Below are positions 29,958-40,501 of a stretch of 64,000 bases of DNA, one piece after another (position 1 is the stretch's first letter; each line of letters begins with the position of its first letter). A model generated the notes under the pieces. That model saw only the letters and a program-made list of their open reading frames with translations. It was not told the origin of the DNA and did no database searches. Location of the stretch: assembly GCA_905221605.1 (NCBI GenBank), contig CAJNDS010002417.1:310001-374000 (forward strand). Reading direction: 5' to 3'. The position numbers were made by a program, and so were the translations under genes. This DNA is from Symbiodinium natans (lineage: Eukaryota > Sar > Dinophyceae > Suessiales > Symbiodiniaceae).

Positions 29958-30444
29958 ACTAGAAGAAGGTCCAGTGGACCCGGGGGAAACGTCCAAAGCA
30001 AGCTACTTGGGTTCCTTGGCTTAGCGCAGTCACTCGGTCTGCCGATTGTTTCCTTGCCTCGCTTGCAAGTCCCGGATCACAGTGCAACCGATCTCGATTG
30101 GATCGTACTCAAGAGCTCGCAAAACCTGCTGCGCAGCTGCAGTACGTTAACAGGCACTATGGCGGGTTCGTTGCCTTCGGCTAATAGCTCAGCTACACAA
30201 ACTGCTTTGAGCTACGACCTTTGAGAGTTTGAGCACTCTCAAGTTTGAGTTTGAGTGTCCACAGCTGCAGTCGAGAAGACGTGGAGCTGTACAAAAGCAA
30301 AGGCAAACGACATGCAATTGCTACGTCACTGCATCACATGCTGCAATGATGCTTGCTGCAATGATGCTTGCTGCAAAATGCAACCTACACACAACGCACG
30401 AAGCGAGGGGACATGTCTCTATGGTACAAACACAGCCACTTCCA
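29958..30444 (-). repeat. 3' LTR of element B
   Basis: 487 bp. Differs from the 5' LTR by about three changes: a 5-bp GCGCA present here and absent there, and a few substitutions (GGACCC/GGACAC, TATGG/TACGG). On the minus strand it starts TGGAAGTGG; the end is ...CTTCTTCTAGT, not the usual CA. It contains a tandem 14-bp ATGATGCTTGCTGCA-type duplication absent from LTR A. Confidence 0.93.
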
Positions 30445-30549
30445 GCAGCCCCGGGTTTTTAAAAGACATGGATCCCCGATTCCGTGCAAACGGCGAAATC
30501 TGGACAGGCTAACCTGCTGGTCACTACCTGCTCATCATGCGCGCTCAGC

Positions 30550-32892
30550 TCAGCTCGAGGATCCACGATCTGGTCCCTTGGGCGGTCCTTTCTCGCGATG
30601 CCTATGCCTCGGCTCGAAATCCAACTTCGCAGGGATAGAACGATCCCACATGTCAGAAAACCAAGCCTTGTAGGTCTCTACGCGAGGATCTCCCTCGGCT
30701 TCAGCTGTCTCATAGCGCATGACCATTTCAAAATTGCACCTACTGGCTCGGGTGTAATTGGCGTAGATGCACGTGGTTGGCCCACGGTCCACCAAAAGTG
30801 TTTTTGCGTGGAGCGCGCCGGACCAGCCCGTCTGTCGGGGGTAGATGAGCGACAACGGCCTCCCCGATATAACGTGGACTTCCACGGCAGATTCCCTCAA
30901 GCTTTGCAGGCGTGGCAGCGAGTCATTACACGACCGGCTGTTTTTCTCATCCACCAGCAAGAGGACTTTAGCCCCGGCTTCCGCCGCGGCGCAAAGCGCC
31001 GGTGTCATCTGGTCACAGTCATACGTGTAAGCTGTAGCCATGATCACCTTTGGGCTCGTGTCTGCTGTCGGTGTAAGGTCCACAACAGCCTTGCTGAGCC
31101 ATTCGCTGTCTGGGAGAAGCGTGACAGATGCGACACTAGCATCATACCCTGTCGTGGGGGCCTTATTGTGAGAGGCCTGACGGAGGGCGTGCTGCGCTCT
31201 GAGCTGCGTCTGAAGGCCTGAAGTCCTTGCCTCCGATCGCTCCAGCTCCTTGCGTAACTGGAGATTCTCCTTTCTCAACAGCTCAAGCTCAAACAGTGTA
31301 CCGCCTGACACTGCGGTGGCTGGGGAGATGGCACAGGTGGAAACTGAGGGACTCGCGCCTTCGAGCGCGGGAGCATCTCGGCTGCTCCTGGGCGGCAAAG
31401 AAAGCGCAAGGCGACGTGGGGTAGTTGGGGCAATCGTCACAGCTGGCGCACGACTCCTTAAGGGTGCTTTCTCAACATGGAAAAGAAGCATTTCGCCCTT
31501 ATCTTCGGAAGTCTCGTGAGAGAACCCACGGCCAGCAGACACTCGATGCACAATAGCACGCGCTGCGCTATTCAGCCCAATCGCCTCTCCTGCCTGACCA
31601 CTGCCCTCGATACAATCCAGCACTGAACCAATCTTCCTCGTGATCTCTTGATTCTCTGGACTCGTAAGATCACCCAACCTTAAACCAGTGCGACAATACA
31701 CGGAACCTGGTTCCGGTCGAAACACAACAGCACCTTCGGCTTCTACATTGGCCTCAGGCTCTTGGCCGCTGCGCCGAAGCATCTGCTTCGCGGAACAGAG
31801 TGTCCTGGCGTACAGGACGTATGCGCCTAGTGCCACTGTCGAAACTACTAGCACGCAGCATACTCGTGTTATCAACACGGTCCCCGCCCGAAACTCCCCG
31901 GCGACTGCAGTGACGGTTTCTTCCAGCTCCGGGCGAGCTACCGTCAACCAAAGGTCTGCCCCTTGGTGAAAGATCAGGCCGGCCGTTGCCAAGCCCAGGT
32001 AGCGGATCACTTCGGGTCCGTCTCCTGCTTGGTCCGCCTTCGTGGCACAGCCACGGCCTGATTGAGCCGCCTCACCTGCAGTTTGGGATCTAGGGCTCAG
32101 GGACACACTAGCCACACCACTAACCACACTAGCAAAGGAAGAAGAAGCATGGCTTAACCTATCTTGCTCATCAGGGAGCGTCCCGAGTTGGCGCCGCGCC
32201 AGGTCGCCAGGCCTTGGCAGCTGGGTATGGATTTTCATAGGTCTGGGGAGCCGGCTCCTCTGCTTCCTTGGGCGGGTCTTCTGAAAAATCCGGAAGCATC
32301 TCGGCGTCAGTAGGGAGGTCCGCAGCGTGGTTGTCCTCCCACGGACTCCAGTCCGGTACGAAACCCCCTCCGTCCTCGATCTCCGCCATATGGCCAGGGT
32401 CCGCCTCGTCCTCGACAATGACTTCCTCCTCGGACTCGGCCTCCTCCTCGCCAGTGTGCGCGGCGGCTTGCTGCGCGCGCTCCTCGCGCTCTCATCGCGC
32501 TCACGCAAATATTGGAGTCTTCGCTCGTGTTTACGAGCTCGTGCCCCTGCTCCTTGCCGATGGGGTTGTCTCCAGATCGATCGAGCGCCTTGGCTGGCGG
32601 CGATCGGAGCCGGGTCCGGAGGATGGGTGTCATCGGGCTCGCGCATACCATTGTGCCAAGCAGCCCACTGTGCCGCGGTGAACCCACTGGACACCCAGCA
32701 GTCTTGCTCCCGCCACACATTGAACCTCAGCGGATCGGCTGGTTCTGGCACAGGGGCAAGGATGTGACTCGGTGGTGGGCCCACCGGTTCCGACGGGCGC
32801 CATGGGTTGCTCCTGATATGGGAATAGATGCATGGCTCTGACCCATCGCGGTATGTCACCGCGGCATCTTCCCCCATTGTTTCGCCTGCCAT
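30550..32892 (-). CDS. Membrane-segment, coiled-coil, PLD-like protein of element B
   Basis: 780 codons, next to the 3' LTR. From the N-terminus: Pro/Arg-rich region; about 340-366 a hydrophobic stretch with 20 or more nonpolar residues (VCCVLVVSTVALGAYVLY), probably membrane-spanning; about 530-571 a coiled coil (LRKENLQLRKELERSEAR); then a PLD-superfamily domain with HAKTLLVD at about 695-702 (HxK(x)4D). The GSxN part seen in copy A (GSHN) is changed and shortened here (ANYT). Residues 110-230 are very Arg-rich, while another frame (32171-32389) reads an acidic segment typical of such linkers, so compensating frameshifts are likely. The position matches env, but there is no signal peptide or envelope motif. 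Function is unknown. Confidence 0.7.
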   Translation of the reverse strand: MAGETMGEDAAVTYRDGSEPCIYSHIRSNPWRPSEPVGPPPSHILAPVPEPADPLRFNVWREQDCWVSSGFTAAQWAAWHNGMREPDDTHPPDPAPIAASQGARSIWRQPHRQGAGARARKHERRLQYLRERDESARSARSKPPRTLARRRPSPRRKSLSRTRRTLAIWRRSRTEGVSYRTGVRGRTTTLRTSLLTPRCFRIFQKTRPRKQRSRLPRPMKIHTQLPRPGDLARRQLGTLPDEQDRLSHASSSFASVVSGVASVSLSPRSQTAGEAAQSGRGCATKADQAGDGPEVIRYLGLATAGLIFHQGADLWLTVARPELEETVTAVAGEFRAGTVLITRVCCVLVVSTVALGAYVLYARTLCSAKQMLRRSGQEPEANVEAEGAVVFRPEPGSVYCRTGLRLGDLTSPENQEITRKIGSVLDCIEGSGQAGEAIGLNSAARAIVHRVSAGRGFSHETSEDKGEMLLFHVEKAPLRSRAPAVTIAPTTPRRLALSLPPRSSRDAPALEGASPSVSTCAISPATAVSGGTLFELELLRKENLQLRKELERSEARTSGLQTQLRAQHALRQASHNKAPTTGYDASVASVTLLPDSEWLSKAVVDLTPTADTSPKVIMATAYTYDCDQMTPALCAAAEAGAKVLLLVDEKNSRSCNDSLPRLQSLRESAVEVHVISGRPLSLIYPRQTGWSGALHAKTLLVDRGPTTCIYANYTRASRCNFEMVMRYETAEAEGDPRVETYKAWFSDMWDRSIPAKLDFEPRHRHREKGPPKGPDRGSSS

Positions 32893-33783
32893 GGCCTCGA
32901 GAGCAGCCTCGAAAGAGCCGTCTGCGGTGGCCGCACGCAGCGTTTCTGCCGCGGCTCTCGAACTCTCTCGCTCTCCTCCTCCAGGGCCTGGGGATCCACT
33001 TCTACGTCGGAGTGCAGAGGAACAAACTCAAGGTCGGGCACACTGGCCTCTTCCTCAGCGAGCTCCTCCTCCACCGCGAGGTCATCCTCGGCTTCCTCCA
33101 GAGCATCCACCTCAACTTCCTCCATCGCATCCGGGTCTGCCTCGCTAGCAAATCCAACGGCATTCTCTGGAGTGACCTCGTCGGGTTCCATGCTCTCGCC
33201 AGGAGGCTGCCGACTTCCCGCAGACCTTTCAGCATTTGCTTGGCGCTTCCTAGAAGCCTCTAGCTTCCATTGCCTAGACAATGCTTTAGCCTTCGGGGAG
33301 TTACGTGAAGAGTAGCAAGCATTTCATTCACTGTAATAGAGCGCCTCTCCCTCGCGCGCTTGGCGCGGTGGTCACGAACCACCTGAGCTGCGCCAGGCGA
33401 AGGGTTAAATCCCATACGTCGCACCACTTCATCTTCTTCTGCGAGGTCCGGATCCACCTCGGTGTCGGGCACCGGAGCCTCGTGGGTGGCGTACAGGTCA
33501 TCGTGGGCGCTGTCCTCGGGCTCTTCAGCTGCTGTAATCTTGTTTCGCCGTTTCGTTTACGACGACGGCGTCTAGAAGATTTCGCGGCAGCGCCCGCGGT
33601 TGTAGGCAGCGATGTGTCACCTGCCGCATCTGAGGTGTCGGACAGGTTGGGATCGCGGGCCGGATCTGCCTCTGCAACTCCAGACAGGGCAGGACCGCTC
33701 ACCGGCGCGGTCTCTGCAACCGGTGGTAGCACAGCAAGCAATTGCCTTTGTTGAGCTAAGATCTGGTCGATGCTCGCCTGCAA
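32856..33783 (-). pseudogene. Linker region of element B, acidic, broken frames
   Basis: Three overlapping minus frames (33328-33783, 33260-33472, 32856-33281). They hold a Gln-rich helix, an Arg/Lys-rich patch (SSRRRRRKRNGE), a segment DEVVRRMGFNPSPGAAQVVR also seen in copy A, and a strongly acidic stretch (EEVEVDALEEAEDDLAVEEE). No enzyme motif. It joins the RT to the PLD-like protein; frames shift at least twice. Confidence 0.5.
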
Positions 33784-35369
33784 TTCGGGTGAAAGATCAG
33801 GGAAGCGGGCACAAGCTCGTTGAGGCTCTCCTGTGACTCCTCTGGCACGGGTGGCAAGCCCATGGGATTAGGCAAAAGCTCGTCTGCGCCAGCGGACGGC
33901 TCCACGTTCGGCGGCACATCAACAGCTGCCGCGGCCCCAGGGGCCGGCTCAGATCCTGCTGCAGAGGAATCGCCGGATGCAGCCGCCCGGGCCAGTATGG
34001 CGGAAGCTCGCCTGGCCAAAGCGGCAGCGGCCTCTGCCAGCTCGCGTGGCTCCATCGTAGTACAGCTCGAACCGCTGCGCCACAGCTCTATGCTACACTG
34101 GAGCCAGGGCGTCGGGGAATGGGATTCCTGCTGTAAACCTTCGCCTACAAGGCCTTCCTCATCAGTGACATGTCGGGACAGGTCGTAACCAGAGCGCAAA
34201 CATGTGGGCTGAAGCTCAAAACAACTCATGCACTGCTCACTACACTCTACATACGTGCAAACACTGTCCTGGACAACGGAGCCCGGCATCGCGGCCATAG
34301 AGCCGGTTTTGCTCTTTGTAACAACCTCAGGCACAGCGGGCGCAGTTTCAGGTTGTTCGGGCTCCGTGGAACGTCCACGGTCACTCACAGCCTTCAAGGC
34401 TCGGCTCAGCTCATCCTCCGACACTTCACTCGGGAAATCCCCGGTTCCAGTAGCTACTAGAACATCGTCAATGAAGAGGAACCAAGTGCGGAACAGCTTG
34501 CGACGGAATGTCCTAAAGCCGAAACGAGAAAAATCCTCCGGGCCAATGATTAAACCCTGAAACCCCATCACCGGTGGAATACCACCGCTTGCCCGCCGAG
34601 GCTCGTTTCACGGACGTTGAGTCCGGCATCACAAAGCTTGCTCTCACTGTGACCTGGTTCACTCGACGGTAGTCAATGACCATTCTAGCCTTCCTGTTTT
34701 GACCACTGTACACACGAAACGCAGGACTACCCCAGTTGCTTTCTCCCGATGCGTAGTGACCACGACAATACGCTTTAGCGATTTCGTTCTCGAGCCATTC
34801 AGCGTGCTCGCCTCCTCGGATCAAGGGGGCCTGACTAATGGGCTCACCCTTGGTGATCATATCGTGGAGAAATCCACGGACCATCGTTTGTGGAGTGTCC
34901 TTTATCCACAACGCCTCGCACTTGTCGTAGATAACCTGGCCGATCGCCTGGATCTCGACATGCCGCAAATCTGGGTGGCTCGTGCGATGGTCTGCGGCAA
35001 CTTTCTCGCTTGGAGCGGGGAGATTCATCCCTTGACAACACTGTCGTGCATACTCGTCATTGCGACGGACATTCCCAGACACCCTTCCATGGGAACAAAA
35101 CAGGAATCCGGCATGTGGACCTCGGAGAATTTCCCCTGTTGGGCATAACTCTGCCACTTGGCAGCGGCCTCTGCAGATGGCGCATGGGTGGATGTCCACC
35201 GCGAGACATAAGGCACCTGTGTCTTTGGAGGCACCCAAGCCGCAGCATCAGAAGCGGCTAACACACGATCCTGGTCAAGGACCGGCGCATCTCCTTCACC
35301 ATCGAGAACTCCAACCGCCTCAGGGTCCATCACCTCGGAAGGTACAACCAACGAAGATGCACCCAACAA
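33756..35369 (-). pseudogene. Reverse transcriptase fingers/palm of element B, deleted
   Basis: Frames 34513-35369 and 33756-34571. The first carries KARMVIDYRRVNQVTVRAS and YSTGDGVSGFN (the motif A region). The second starts GPEDFSRFGFRTF and carries FIDDVLVATG (YxDD-type motif). About 80 bp present in copy A, including GFGPTN, are missing at the join near 34545, which also shifts the frame, so this RT cannot be active. As in copy A it lies after integrase and is followed by a Pro/Glu-rich linker instead of the thumb. Confidence 0.85.
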
Positions 35370-36018
35370 GTACTTACCCTGCGCAGATCGGAGTACTTCA
35401 AGGCACCGTCAGTCCCTATCTGCACCTCACGGAAGAGGCTCCGGTATGACACCGTCTCAGGATTTACCCGGGCTGGGCTCCAACGAACTCGGGTGCTACC
35501 CCACACGCCAGCATAGGGCTGCAGCACAACTGCTTTCGAGTCTCGAAGATTCTGAAGCACTTTGCCAACCACAAGCTCCTTCTTAGAGGCATCGGGTCGG
35601 TACAGCACCAGGGTTCCAGCGATCACGGCACCAAACTTGCCTTTAGGCCCAGGCAGGGGAGCAGGGCTCTGCCCACCCACAATCAGTCCAACTGATCGCC
35701 ACTCAAGGTCGGTGTCATCGACGAAGACACGAGCTGGAACTCGCACCAACTCTGCCAAAGGGATGTTGGAGATCAGCGTCCCATGTCGAGCAGCAAGCTC
35801 ACCAGCACGTTCGTAGTACGATGCACCGTTTCACCCATACCCACAGACATCGGCCTATGAGCCGGCGGAGTGCGTTCTTGAATACCCAGTAGCACCGACA
35901 TCTCCTCGAACAAGGCGTTGGAAAACTCGGGGCCTAGGTCAGGCCGCCACATAGCTGCGACAGTCAAGGAGCGCAGCATGCAAGTCAGCACACCCTGCAT
36001 CGCGTCCCCGCGCTTCAA
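35330..36018 (-). pseudogene. Integrase remnants of element B
   Basis: Frame 35773-36018 carries DLGPEFSNALFEEM (second catalytic Asp, with RPD in place of copy A's RHD) and GMGETVHRTTN (the Glu, D35E spacing). It then stops where about 390 bp are deleted. Frame 35330-35758 carries the C-terminal region (ARVFVDDTDLEWRS, GVWGSTRVRWSP, SYRSLFREVQIG), more complete than in copy A. The HHCC region and first Asp are deleted at the join near 36023. Not functional. Confidence 0.8.
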
Positions 36019-37130
36019 CGACCTAACTCGTCCTCACTCACAACGGCTCCATTTTTTGCACATGTGAGATGGAGGGGACCCCCGCAAAGCCCACAGCGAT
36101 GCAGCTGCGCTTTCTTCACCCCCTCGGCCTCAAGCCTCTTAGGGTAAGCGGAGGCAAGGGCCTCCTTGAAGGGAATGGCTTCCGCGAGTGAGAGCACTCG
36201 GTTCAACCCCAAATGCTCGGTAAGTCCATCCCAAAACGCGACAGTCTTCTTATGGGCCGATGCCGGTGCAACCAAAACACTCGGTCGCAACTTGCGCTGC
36301 GGCGCAAAAGCTTCCGGCACTGCCTGACCCAACACGTTGCAGTCGAGATACTGCGCCTGGGAGAAAGGCTCAATGGACACGAACCCCTCTATCGCACCCC
36401 AGGTGTTGCGGGCTTCAATCAGTTCGGACTCCGTCGACACCCGTTGCCTTAGAGCTGCCTCGACCACAAACGGCAAAGAACACATCAGGACGATGAGCGC
36501 GCCTTGGTGTGCTCCGACCAACAACCTCGGCTTTCTCCGGCATACCTCACGGATCATGGTCATAACTCCAGTGAGGATCTGCTTTCGGAGTCGTCTAACC
36601 GTGTCGGACATCTGTCTGGCTCGAGCATCAATCCAGTAGCCCACGTTGTCGTCATCGGCAAACGACGTGGCGCTGGGCACAACGGTTGACTCAACCCCAG
36701 CAGTGCGCAAGCCCTCCTCAACCAGATCACACTGCGTCTGCAAATCTGGCTCGGCCTGGTAGGCCGGGGCATACAGCGCTGCTACCCTGGGTACTACGAC
36801 CCGGTCCTTCGGAGGTCTCGCGGCTTCCGCGGTCGCTTGTACTGTGTCAGCAACAAGCGCCTCGCCCCGAGCAACTTCCTCCTTGGACGCCGCTTTGGGA
36901 GAAGGGTCCGGCTCCGGAAACTCAAGGAAATCATCGCAATCCGGGTCTTTGAGCCGCGCGTGGGCGGTAGCCAACTCGCGCGTTCGCTCCTCCAGCCGTT
37001 CCAGCATCTTCTTCTCCTGCTCTTGGGGCACAGAGGTCGTGTCGAACAACCTGCTCAGCCCATCGGCCAAACGCATGCTTCGGCCTGAGAGGTTCCGGAT
37101 CTCGCTCCCGTCGGCGGTGAGCCGGAGCAA
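36015..37130 (-). CDS. RNase H C-terminus plus unknown conserved domain (element B)
   Basis: 371 codons. It begins with DGSEIRNLSGRSMRLADGLSR (end of RNase H, last catalytic Asp), then an acidic linker with EKKMLERLEERTRELATAHA, then GYWIDARARQMSDTVRRLRK. From about residue 210 a domain of about 140 residues follows: LLVGAHQGALIVLMCSLPF, RVSTESELIEARNTWGAIEG, SVLVAPASAHKKTVAFWDGL, and a CGLC...C cluster (HRCGLCGGPLHLTC) that may bind zinc. I do not recognise the fold. The strong conservation with copy A, despite inversion there, argues for a real protein module of this retroelement family. The ORF ends at the integrase deletion. Confidence 0.65.
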   Translation of the reverse strand: MLRLTADGSEIRNLSGRSMRLADGLSRLFDTTSVPQEQEKKMLERLEERTRELATAHARLKDPDCDDFLEFPEPDPSPKAASKEEVARGEALVADTVQATAEAARPPKDRVVVPRVAALYAPAYQAEPDLQTQCDLVEEGLRTAGVESTVVPSATSFADDDNVGYWIDARARQMSDTVRRLRKQILTGVMTMIREVCRRKPRLLVGAHQGALIVLMCSLPFVVEAALRQRVSTESELIEARNTWGAIEGFVSIEPFSQAQYLDCNVLGQAVPEAFAPQRKLRPSVLVAPASAHKKTVAFWDGLTEHLGLNRVLSLAEAIPFKEALASAYPKRLEAEGVKKAQLHRCGLCGGPLHLTCAKNGAVVSEDELGR

Positions 37131-37450
37131 GTCCGGAAACTGACAGGATCAACCGGTCGAGGCTTATCCTGCATCGCACGAGTTCGCGTGGTCTGTGTGC
37201 ATCACCACGGGGATCGACCCAAACAGCGCTCGGAATTTCCGCCGGCATCGCAGCTGCGCATGCTGCTCCTGCCTGAACGGGTGCCACAAGGTCTGCGCCG
37301 GCGTCAAGCTTTCCGCGTGATAGGCCACGCATCCACCGCTGGAGGTCGGCGCTCATCTGCAGGTGCGCTCCCCCCAAGCCAGCCTTGCAACAATCCGCTA
37401 GCTGCTCATAGGGGCGAGATCCTGAAGCTGCCGCGTGCTCATCGGGCACG
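37131..37450 (-). pseudogene. RNase H N-terminal part of element B
   Basis: Minus frames around 37131-37450 contain EQLADCCKAGLGGAHLQMS, the expected first RNase H strand with a catalytic Asp, missing from copy A, then AYHAESLTPAQ and TDHA-type sequence with frameshifts (the equivalent of copy A 20500-20650). The sequence joins directly to the cut-off oxygenase-like module at about 37450, marking a deletion of the RT-thumb region. Confidence 0.6.
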
Positions 37451-38104
37451 GAAAGACACGTGCAAGCCCGGAAGACCCTCGGGATGCTCTTCGTCCTTCC
37501 ACAAGGACGGTTCCGCGTGGCGCGGGCAGTCTGCCGCCAAGGCGGAGGCAGACTCAATCCACACCTCGCCGCCCTTGTACTTGCCACTGCAGTGCAGGAA
37601 GTTGTGAGTGCCCTTGACGTTCTGCGAATCCCGGTGGATTGCAATACCAGTACTGAAGGACACCTGCAGAGCATTCCAACTCTCGGTGCTAGTCCCTTGC
37701 TCTTCACACCTTCGCTTCACGAAGCTGTTCAGGTAGCGGGCAGTGCCCTGCCATAAACGCGTCAAATTTGTCACGCCGGTCATGCCTCCGTAGCGGAATG
37801 CTCCGAAGATCATTCGTCGGCGTTCAGCGTTCGCATTGCGCCGTCGACGACAGTCCGGCCGCGCGCACTGCGGCTGCACCTCCCACGCGAGCTGCAACTC
37901 GCGGAGAAACTCGGCGCACGCTGTGACGGAAAAATCCTGCTGAGGGAGAAGGCGATCGGCATAAGTCTCTACCGTGTCCCTCGCTCTGGCTTGAGAGGTC
38001 GAGCCATAGGCGGCATCGGGCAACAGCCCGCACTCGGGACACGCTTCCTCGATTGCTCCGCCCAGAGAGGGCAACTCTGCGAGGGCCGCAGAATGCGCTG
38101 CCAA
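37439..38104 (-). pseudogene. 2OG-Fe(II) oxygenase-like module of element B, truncated
   Basis: 221 codons. It starts with a CPEC pair, then GSTSQARARDTVETYADRLL and MIFGAFRYGGMTGVTNLTR as in copy A, then the intact iron-binding-type site IAIHRDSQN (His157, Asp159) and GKYKGGEVWIESAS. The module ends abruptly after GLPGLHVSFRAR, where sequence homologous to the RNase H junction begins, so the C-terminal strands with the second His and the Arg are absent. The upstream zinc-ribbon/HTH of copy A is replaced by a CSLC...CPEC region after protease. A frameshift separates it from the Gag-protease frame. Confidence 0.65.
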
Positions 38105-40419
38105 CTTTCGCTTTTACACAAGCTACACCTGGACCCATCGCCAGACAGATCCTTAAACACCGCTTGACCAGCGGCGACAACCTCCCCAACGTCCCACTGC
38201 TGCGGAAGGAGAGAATCGTTGTGCGCTACCACGGATCCCTCTCGGCAGATGTCGGGGTCGAAATGCCCATAGGCGACTTCGGGCCCACCTTCCACAGGCA
38301 CGACCTTCGTCACCCCATTTGGCGCACCAATCCACGTGACTGGCACGACAGCCGACTGATCCGCCTCAAGGTAGACCTCGGCATATAACATAGAACGGAG
38401 TGGGGCCTCAAACCGACACTCTGTACCGTCTAGTAAAAATGTTTCGCGCTCGAGCTCTAGTCTCGGCAGTGTGATTCCGAGCTTCTCGAAACGATGCCCG
38501 GACTCAACTACACGATGCTGGAGCCCTTTGGGACCAAGCGTCGGGAATCCCAACGCAATCCCTGGAAAACCTGCGGAGTCTGCTGGAATCACTTTGAGGC
38601 GGACTGCCGCCACATGAGGCGATCCCTTGCCCACTGGCGTGAACACCAACCGCAAAACAACGAAAAAACGCGTCTCGATGCTAGTCCCTTTCTTGAAACC
38701 CATCATCGACTGAGGATCCTTGGAGAAATCCCCAATCTCGCGAATTGGGCAATCGCGGTCTCCCCACTTGTACTTGCCTGAGGCAACGTCGATGCTCACA
38801 CGCTCGTAAATCTCCGCAAACAACCACTCGGCTATCGACCCACACGTGGCTCCGGTATCCAACAGCGCAACAAGATCAATGCCTCCGCGCGAAACTTTAG
38901 TTTGCGCATTGAACCCCGGCGTGGGCGCGGAAGCCACGGTCTTCCGGTCTGCAGGGAGCTTACTCATGTTCCCCGGCCAATGGCGCCAGCCTTTGGCACC
39001 GGGCTCCACAGTCTGGTGCGAGGTATCGTAAAGAGGCACAGGGTCTCCTGCTGATCCCACTGGCACCTCAAACAAGGGGTAAACTCGCTCGTCGGAAGCG
39101 GCAGCTGCTTTGGCCTTTGCAGCCTTCGCCCCGGATGGCTCCTGCTGCTGTTGCTGATGCGCAGCATCTCCCTTGACGTGAGCGAACTTACACTTGTCTC
39201 CGTAAGTACAACGCCCGCTGGCGAACAAGCGGCAGGGCTGCTTGGCCTTGTCCTGGTCCTGGCCCGCCTTACCATCCGAGCCTTTGCCCTTTCCCTTGCC
39301 CTTGCCATTCTTGTCACCGCCGCCAACTTGAGAGGCATACTGGTCGGCAGCTGCGAAACCATGGTGTCGGGCTCGGTGAGTGCCATCCTTGATCCCCACC
39401 GCGGCACAGAGCTGGCAAACGTTGCCGTTTCTCTGGCTCTCAGCAAGAAGTTGCTCGCTCTCTCCCCTCTTCTCTGCGGCCTTGCGAGGGCACCTTAAGG
39501 ACACCATGTGGCCAGGGTGACCACAATGTTTGCACTTGGCATCCCCTACACCGCTCGGCAAGCTCACTTGCGCCTGCGAGGTATCGGCCTCGGTGCCATC
39601 ACCACCACCTTTCTTCTTCCGCTGGCGCCTGTCCTTGATCTTAGGACTCGAGTCCCGCGCCTCGGCAGTGTTGTGGCTCGCCTCCAGGGCCTTATTCGCA
39701 TCCTTACGCAAAGTGATTTCACGCGCCGCGAGCGCGGCCTCAGACCAGCTTTCCACCCCTCGAAACTCTTGTTGGATCCCAGGGGCTGGCTTCCACGGCC
39801 AAAATCGCCGATCTCGCGAGACCTCGTCGCGGAGGTATGACCCAATCTTGTGCAGGTAGTCGTAGAGCAGGTCCTTCTGGCGCTTGTAGACCCCAGCGGC
39901 ATTGAGCTCGGTCAGGGCCTCGAGCCGGGAAACCTGAAACTCCTGGAAGGCAGTGGACTTCTTATCCAGCGAGTCATACTTAGCTCGGGCTTTCATCGCC
40001 TTAGCCTCGTCCGACTCGTGGAAACTTGCATCCAGCGCCGCCACTACCCGATCATACACCACATTTGGTCGCACCTCGTAGTCACCGCTGCTCTTCGCCT
40101 CCTTAACGATGGTGTCATAGCATCGGCGACGCGTGCCTTTAAGGGTTCGGGCGAACAAGCGAAGCTTCTCCCGGTCGGTACTGGGCTTCACGACCAAGCA
40201 GTCCTGAAAGGACTCCAAATGGCGATCCAGGTCGGTATCACCATCCCCAAAAATGGGCAGGTCGTCCTTCAAGTTAAACGTGAACACGGACTTCTCGCTT
40301 CGCAGGGATTTGAGTTCTGCTGCTCGGTCTCGTGCATCCTGCTCCCTCTGGTTCCGCATCTCCTGAAGGATTGCCAACACGGCAGTCTCTCCACCGGAGG
40401 GATTCGAGGAGGAGGCCAT
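37969..40419 (-). CDS. Gag and aspartic protease of element B
   Basis: The frame is open from 40950, but the first sensible Met is at 40419 (MASSSNPSGG); numbers below count from 40950. Gag-like helical region about 200-430 (VFTFNLKDDLPIFGDGD, ESFQDCLVVKP, LFARTLKGTRRRCYDTI). Zinc modules: CKHCGHPGH...C (473-487), CQLCAAVG (512-519), then a C3H1 finger CRLFASGRCTYGDKCKFAH (573-591). A GK-repeat lies between them. The aspartic protease has ALLDTGATCGS with the active-site DTG at 698-700. The protein coats the RNA and the protease matures the polyprotein. The last 50 codons run out of frame into the oxygenase-like module. Confidence 0.88.
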   Translation of the reverse strand: MASSSNPSGGETAVLAILQEMRNQREQDARDRAAELKSLRSEKSVFTFNLKDDLPIFGDGDTDLDRHLESFQDCLVVKPSTDREKLRLFARTLKGTRRRCYDTIVKEAKSSGDYEVRPNVVYDRVVAALDASFHESDEAKAMKARAKYDSLDKKSTAFQEFQVSRLEALTELNAAGVYKRQKDLLYDYLHKIGSYLRDEVSRDRRFWPWKPAPGIQQEFRGVESWSEAALAAREITLRKDANKALEASHNTAEARDSSPKIKDRRQRKKKGGGDGTEADTSQAQVSLPSGVGDAKCKHCGHPGHMVSLRCPRKAAEKRGESEQLLAESQRNGNVCQLCAAVGIKDGTHRARHHGFAAADQYASQVGGGDKNGKGKGKGKGSDGKAGQDQDKAKQPCRLFASGRCTYGDKCKFAHVKGDAAHQQQQQEPSGAKAAKAKAAAASDERVYPLFEVPVGSAGDPVPLYDTSHQTVEPGAKGWRHWPGNMSKLPADRKTVASAPTPGFNAQTKVSRGGIDLVALLDTGATCGSIAEWLFAEIYERVSIDVASGKYKWGDRDCPIREIGDFSKDPQSMMGFKKGTSIETRFFVVLRLVFTPVGKGSPHVAAVRLKVIPADSAGFPGIALGFPTLGPKGLQHRVVESGHRFEKLGITLPRLELERETFLLDGTECRFEAPLRSMLYAEVYLEADQSAVVPVTWIGAPNGVTKVVPVEGGPEVAYGHFDPDICREGSVVAHNDSLLPQQWDVGEVVAAGQAVFKDLSGDGSRCSLCKSESWQRILRPSQSCPLWAEQSRKRVPSAGCCPMPPMARPLKPERGTR

Positions 40420-40501
40420 GTCGAAGTGCTGAGCCCTCTGAACAGGTCTCGCCCGCAGCAAAGGGGGAGTATGCTGTCTCCGCTCCGAACTTCGACTCCT
40501 C

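Noticed and set aside
30550-32892. Retroviral envelope protein in element B
   Set aside because: Env position and one hydrophobic span fit, but there is no signal peptide, cleavage site or Cys pattern of an envelope; the C-terminal part fits PLD instead.
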